A stretch of 64,000 bases of DNA from contig JAFREQ010000091.1 of NCBI GenBank assembly GCA_025331565.1, positions 814,001 to 878,000 on the forward strand. The letters are read 5' to 3'. Shown here piece by piece: positions 58,830 through 64,000 of the stretch (its first letter is position 1; each line of letters starts with the position of its first letter). Position numbers and translations under genes: made by a program. The notes beneath the pieces are model-generated. The model had not been told where the DNA came from and ran no database searches. It saw only the letters and a program-made list of their open reading frames with translations. This DNA is from Holacanthus passer (Eukaryota > Chordata > Actinopteri > Pomacanthidae).

Positions 58830-59790
58830 TTTACATGCTGTCAGGCAGCTGTAGTGAGACCTTGTATGTCTGATCATCGTTGAATCCCTCACTCAAGAGT
58901 TTTTAAAATGACACATGCTTACCTGGTTTACTAGGCAATCATAAGTTTTACAAAAAAACAAGCAAAGACAACTATTTTTCACTGTGATGTTACTTCAAGC
59001 AATATAATGTAGCATAACTGAGGGTTTCTTATATTGTCCTCAAATGAATGAATCAAAAGCAAGCAAGTTAATTAACTATTTAATTATGTTAATTCATTAA
59101 TTAAAGTTGAAAACTTTTGGTCAATATAGAAGCGTTGGTCACTATATTAAAAGGCTCTGTATTTTGCAGCTTTAGGGGGTTAAACCTGGCTGGGGTCTTC
59201 CTGTGACCTCCTGTGGGTGTTCCTGTTTCATCCCACAATCTAACGGCATACAGTTCCCAAACTAAGAGGAGATTCCGGCTGGATTTACTGTAGGCAACAG
59301 TGTTAGTCACTTTCATGCATATATTGTAGGTATAACATAAAATAGAACTCATCTGCATCACCTGTTGCCAAGATGCACAAATAGACTCCTGCACCAGAGA
59401 TGCCAGGTCTCAGAATTCGAACAGAAGCATTGATAGGATTCATCGGTCATGGTAATCTCTGTCTGCCAGTGTACACATTATATACATTAAGGTTTCTCAT
59501 CAGAGCCTGACGTGTGTGGGTGTATCTGTGCCATACAAACATAACCTGTGGTATGAAATCTTGCACACACATTCTGTCTTCGTGACATTACTTTTAATGA
59601 CTGTAAGACTGTGTATCCTGCTCTTTTTATATTGCACTGCAGGTGGCCAGTATGCAGCAGCACTCAATCCACGAACAGGCAGACCTTACTGTAGCTCTGT
59701 GTGCTACCTTTTTTTTTAGATTGATTGATTTGATTGACCAAACTGGACTGAGTCTAAAGTAATAAGTTTACCCACTGTCTAGAAGTGGCC
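58830..59790. other. Unique noncoding stretch
   Basis: AT-rich at 59060-59110 (TTAATTAACTATTTAATTAT). No gene or repeat recognised. Confidence 0.35.
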
Positions 59791-59819
59791 AAGACGCAAT
59801 GTGAAAAGAGCCATTGTCC

Positions 59820-60310
59820 CAAGCAGCCGCAGAGACAGACTACTGAGATTGAACAACTGAGGTGGTTATTTACAATGTGTTTTTAAATGGATGGAGCTAA
59901 ACATTGATTTCAGGGTGGGCAAAGGCCAAAATAACAAACATTCAACTCTAACTTGGAAGGTACAACAAATATAATGAAATCAAAGAACCCCAATTCCAGT
60001 GATTTACCCTCCAAAATAAAATAACCAGGGGAAAACGAGTTCAACAGATGCAGCAGCTAAGTCCTACAAACTGCAGGAGAACAAAAGCCATCAGCATGGC
60101 CGAGATCTCAGTAACTACAACGTGCATCCATGCAACAGGAACAAGTGTGACTAGTTGGGATGACAGCAGGATGCACTGTTGCTGCCTGGGCTCCTGGTGT
60201 AGGTTGATTCTGGTATCTGCTGGACCCTACACACCTATTTGCATATATTCCCACTCCCACCCCTGTCACACATCAAGCCTCATCATTTTTACTGATGAAA
60301 ACACGTTGTG
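59820..60310 (-). mobile_element. Decayed LTR related to the 49.3 kb solo LTR
   Basis: The succession GGGCAAAGGCCAAAATAACA, AAACATTCAACTCTAACTT, TTTACCCTCCAAAATAAAAT and GAGATCTCAGTAACTACAAC parallels 49480-49670 of the solo LTR (GAGCCTAGGCCAAAACAACA, CCCAACTAAACTT, TCTTACCTCCCTAACTAAAC, GTCTCAGTAATCA). Ends and duplication are lost. An ATTTGCAT octamer lies at 60237-60244. Confidence 0.45.
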
Positions 60311-60319
60311 ATGGAAATT

Positions 60320-61420
60320 TCAGAATCCTTGCACTCCACCTTGCTGTGTTTTAATTAAATGTTATTTCTGTGTTTAGGTCATGGCTATTCGTATTCCTTT
60401 GGTCAGTTGAAGTTCAAGGTGTGACCTTGAAATGAGAAGCCAGAAGAGACCATTTTTCCATGCCAACCAAAAAAGGGACTTGAAGTCAGATGAATTGATG
60501 TATTGTGTGCCAGGTGTTGCAGATGCATTTATGAAAGACGCCATGAAGGAGAGCTCACTATACATCTAGCTACAGCATCTCTTGTTGCTTGGCTGGTGTG
60601 TTCTCTTGTGAGAGAAATAAAGGTCACAGTTTCATCTGGAAGTCCATCTCAGTCAGTCCCTATCCCATCAGTCCCCTGATTTTAATCATCTTGTTAGAAA
60701 TTACCACTACACACATGAACACAACGTGAAACATGGTCATAACATAATCGCACATAGCATCCAAAGTTTTATTTAAACAATGCTACACTATGACTGATTA
60801 CTAATGGATGATGCTTTCACACTTGCTGGTCCTTACACCTGGTTTCTCAAAAGAATTCTGGTCAAGAGGAAGGGACATCTTTTGCTTAAAAGATTATTTG
60901 AAATAAACCACAGAAGAGCTGTGTACTTAATATGAAGGCTGTGCAGACAAGGGAGAAGAACACCTACACAAACTCCACAGAAACAGACAATCAAAGCAAA
61001 AAGACATCTTATTGTTTGTGTTAAATGCCCATTGCCTTCGGTCAGTGCTGTCCAAGATAAGATAAATCTCTAAAAGGCAAAACTTTATACAGTAACCTTT
61101 AACCTAATGATGGATAAGAATGTGAAGTTCAGTGAAATCGAACAGTTATAAAACAGGGAAGTCATCATTAATATAAAATTTTGCCAGCATATCTCTCCTT
61201 TTGATCGTGTATATCTCCTCATTTTATCTTTATTTGCCAAGATGGTAATTTGATTCTGCACACTTGGCCTTTTCACTTTAGCTCCCTTGTATCTGTACTA
61301 ACATAATTATACTTGACATTGTTTCTCTTTCATTCCCCTTCCTTCTCTCATTTGTTTTCTCATTTTTCTTCCTATGCTTCTTTTTTCACTGTCTTTGTCA
61401 CTGCGTCAATTCTCTGTTAA
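60320..61420. other. Unique noncoding stretch, possible retroposon piece
   Basis: 60500-60640 ends GCTTGGCTGGTGTGTTCTCT then TGTGAGAGAAATAAAGGTCA, which could be a 3' end with a polyadenylation signal. Not assigned. Confidence 0.3.
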
Positions 61421-61429
61421 CTGTATACA

Positions 61430-61775
61430 AATAAAAAGACCAAGGAGTCCAGATGTCCAGAGGAGAACCAGAATCCACTGCCAAGACGATCCACACTCCC
61501 GACTGTATCATAAAGACATATTTGACAGCTGTTATATTGCCTTTGCCAAATGAACATTTGACGATGAGAGCAATTTAATTGATTAGCTGGAGTCATAACT
61601 TGGAGCTCTAACAGAGTGACTTTCTCACATTTACAATAAAAAATGATCTCCACCCTCCATCAAAGAGATAATCATTAATATGCTTCAGTGGCTCCGTTAG
61701 CCAAAGAGCCTTACAGTGATATCAGCGCACAGCTATTCAATCAAACTCTGGCATTGACACTCTCTCTTTATACTC
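61430..61775. promoter_or_regulatory. Candidate conserved noncoding element
   Basis: Repeat-free block with TTTAATTGATTAGCTGGAG (61574-61592) and GATAATCATTAATATGC (61667-61683), both homeodomain-type, within otherwise balanced unique sequence. Inference from composition and motif density. Confidence 0.25.
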
Positions 61776-61779
61776 TTAA

Positions 61780-64000
61780 ATATTTTCATATTGATGATAT
61801 TCTATGTGATTTGTATGAATGGTTTGCTTTGGTTTTTTGCTTTCCTCTTTATGGCTGGTTGGACTTTTCCCAATAGGACAGGATGGGAACTAAATATTTG
61901 AATTGAAGGTAAAACAAAATGACTAACCAGAGAAACTGTTCATCTTCAACCCTAAAATAAATAAATAAAGAAATAAATAAATAAAACAGCTTTTGAACAA
62001 CTTTTGAATTGGCAATAATATAAAGTTCCCCCTTTTATCTTTTATCTTCTCTAAAGCAGTCTGACAGTATCATAGATATTCTGTATCAAACCTAATGTAC
62101 TTTTCACACACAATCCTTCCCAGATTCCCATAAAAAATACAGATCTTGTCGATGTCTTATATATATATATATATATTATGTACATATTTGGAAACTTTGG
62201 GACGCTCCCTTGAACTTTAAAATAACAGTCAGTGATTTTGAACAGTGTTTGGCTGCAAAGCATGAGTCTGTACCGACAGAACTGCCGGTGGGTCAGTGAG
62301 GTTAAAGGGGTTACAGGTAGGTTGCAGTTTTTTCAAAGTGATGGATGACTATGGGTGGGCAACTATAGATGAGGATGGCCCAAGGTAGATATACAGTAAC
62401 CCCAGATGTTAAGAGTTTAATCAATACTCAGGCGAGCAGGATTCAACACAGAGGACTGAGGAAACTTAGAGCAGAAGCAGGAGGTTTAAATGCTGGAGCC
62501 TGGACCTGAAAGTGTATCAGGTATTTCCAGTTATGCTTTAATATCCTCCCAAAATATGAAGCTAAGCTAGATAAAGCTGATATTAAATCAGGAAGTGTTT
62601 CACTTTATTGTGATAATTGTGTTGATGCTATGTTTTTTTTTTTTTTTGTTGTTGTTCTTTTTTTTTTACAGTAAATAAACTCAAATGTATCAACTCAGAT
62701 GCATGTTGTATCACAACAGGAGCAGAAATATGAAATGACCTGGAGATGAAAAAATGATTCAGATCTAAATGCCAAGCAATTATTAACATTAAGATAATAA
62801 TAAAAGTTTGTAACTCAACCAAACCATTCAACTGCAGAAGCAGTTATGCATGGAAAGTGTTGAGGCCAGCAAGTATGTGCAAGAGCTGGTATCAGAGGCA
62901 GGTCAAGTCAAGTATTCTGGTTTCTCGAGGTGAACGGTCTTAGCGGTGAGAGCATCCAGCCACATCGCTGACAGTTTGGTAACATATAATAGCTGAGTAG
63001 GTGTGATCATGGGTTCTTTCTCGGCAGCATTAAACAGAAAGCTTAACTTCATACAGTGTCGAACTGACTGACTTTTTCTAAGAGTCAGTGATATGGTTAC
63101 TTGTGCAGGTTGACTCAGCTGCAGCACAGACGATATACTAGGGTGTACTCAGGAGTAATGGTATAAGGCTTAGCCCCTATTAGTGTTTGGACTGTCATAC
63201 AAAAGCACTGTCCCACTTGTTCATTGCACTGACACTGCGGAGGTGTGTAGGCAGAGGGCTCCCACAAAATGCACAACTGGCAAAAATGAAGCTGTCTCAA
63301 CTTTTGCCCAACGCAATGTATCAAACAACACACTGCTGAGGCCAATCAAATATGTGCAAGCAGGATAATACTACTATTTACCTGCCAATGGTTGAGTTTG
63401 GGGATAAAATTGTAACTTCCCAAAGTTGTATATGTCTTCCTCAAACTGAACTTCCTGGATTGTATTTCATCAGCTCAGCAGTACCTGAGGCTACTTGCCT
63501 CTATGGAGCCCCTTGTGTTTCGTTAACACAGCGCTGCTCTCAGTCTGAAGGGAGTGCCTGTGTCCTCTCAGAAGCACAGGAGAATCAGCACCACTGACAA
63601 TGTTTGTGACATGGGTGTAGTTGTATCAGCTTTGTGCCATAGTTTTCTATCTTGGGGCGCGTGTGATATACATCACCATGCAATACATTGCTTATCAATG
63701 CAGGTACGGACAATGTGGAAACAGCTGCTGAAGACTTTTTGCCTTTTTTTCAAGCTACAGAGTGTTTTTAGACACTGTTGATGTGACAACACCACTTTAG
63801 AGAGGAATTTTATGTGCAATATAAAAGTCAGAGTTTGAAGGTCAGGACTGAAAGTTAAAATCTTTAGTTGATCTTATGGCCATTATGGTGCCGTTAATGT
63901 CAGTGACTCAAAGGGCAATGCAGATGAATGAGAGGGTCATAATTCCCATCAAATCCAATCCCTGCCCTTTTATACAGGAGCAGTAAAACATCCCACCTTG
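61780..64000. other. Unique noncoding stretch to window end
   Basis: A (TA)n run at 62158-62176 and T-runs at 62632-62647 and 62659-62668. No exon, RNA gene or clear transposon recognised. Small frames at 63115-63781 overlap on both strands and show no domain. Confidence 0.4.

Overview
This window looks like teleost fish nuclear DNA, probably percomorph, from a gene desert or a very long intron. The base composition is AT-leaning. It is full of CA/TG and GA microsatellites, and its transposon set is typical of bony fish: Tc1-like transposons, an RTE/Rex3-type LINE tail ending in GATGGATGG, L2/CR1-type LINE tails ending in (TCTTA)n, MITEs and solo LTRs. I found no convincing host protein-coding exon, rRNA, tRNA, CRISPR array or bacterial-style operon. 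The open reading frames are short, and the long ones fall inside repeats or low-complexity tracts. All family names come from memory of fish repeats plus the structures visible here; no database search was possible.

Layout. 1-13.4 kb: mostly unique noncoding DNA with microsatellites, a SINE/L2-like scrap near 1.3 kb, a decayed DNA-element-like block at 3.0-3.8 kb and an L2-type tail at 9.4-9.66 kb. 13.45-13.96 kb: a high-complexity, homeodomain-motif-rich block that may be a conserved noncoding element. 13.97-16.1 kb: two long TG-rich tracts. 17.5-20.6 kb: a nested transposon cluster. Here the 3' part of one Tc1 family abuts a second Tc1 copy, whose transposase is split by a solo LTR with a perfect 5-bp target duplication; a probable further LTR follows. 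21.4-23.2 kb: an LTR fragment, then a solo LTR whose U3 carries eight copies of a 19-bp repeat. 23.2-32.1 kb: mostly unique DNA with microsatellites, a possible LTR (27.4-28.4 kb) and an L2-type tail (30.5 kb). 32.1-33.1 kb: a reverse-transcriptase fragment in a LINE-derived repeat, butted against an L2-type tail. 33.4-37.4 kb: an LTR scrap, a LINE tail, a second Tc1 lineage (35.5-36.3 kb) and MITE-like debris. 38.6-46.1 kb: a LINE tail, a polypyrimidine tract and largely unique sequence. 48.2-48.65 kb: candidate enhancer sequence with two homeodomain-type palindromes and, beside it, a 21-bp perfect hairpin. 49.3-50.75 kb: a solo LTR, then a mariner-like MITE interrupted by an RTE tail with a 14-bp duplication. 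53.06-53.79 kb: a solo LTR of the same family as the one at 22.5 kb. 54-64 kb: mostly unique DNA with several candidate conserved blocks, a MITE at 58.46-58.83 kb and a decayed LTR relative near 60 kb.

No genes here work together as a pathway. The main story is layered transposon insertion, decay and LTR-LTR recombination in noncoding DNA, with several unique blocks that could be long-range regulatory elements of a gene outside the window.
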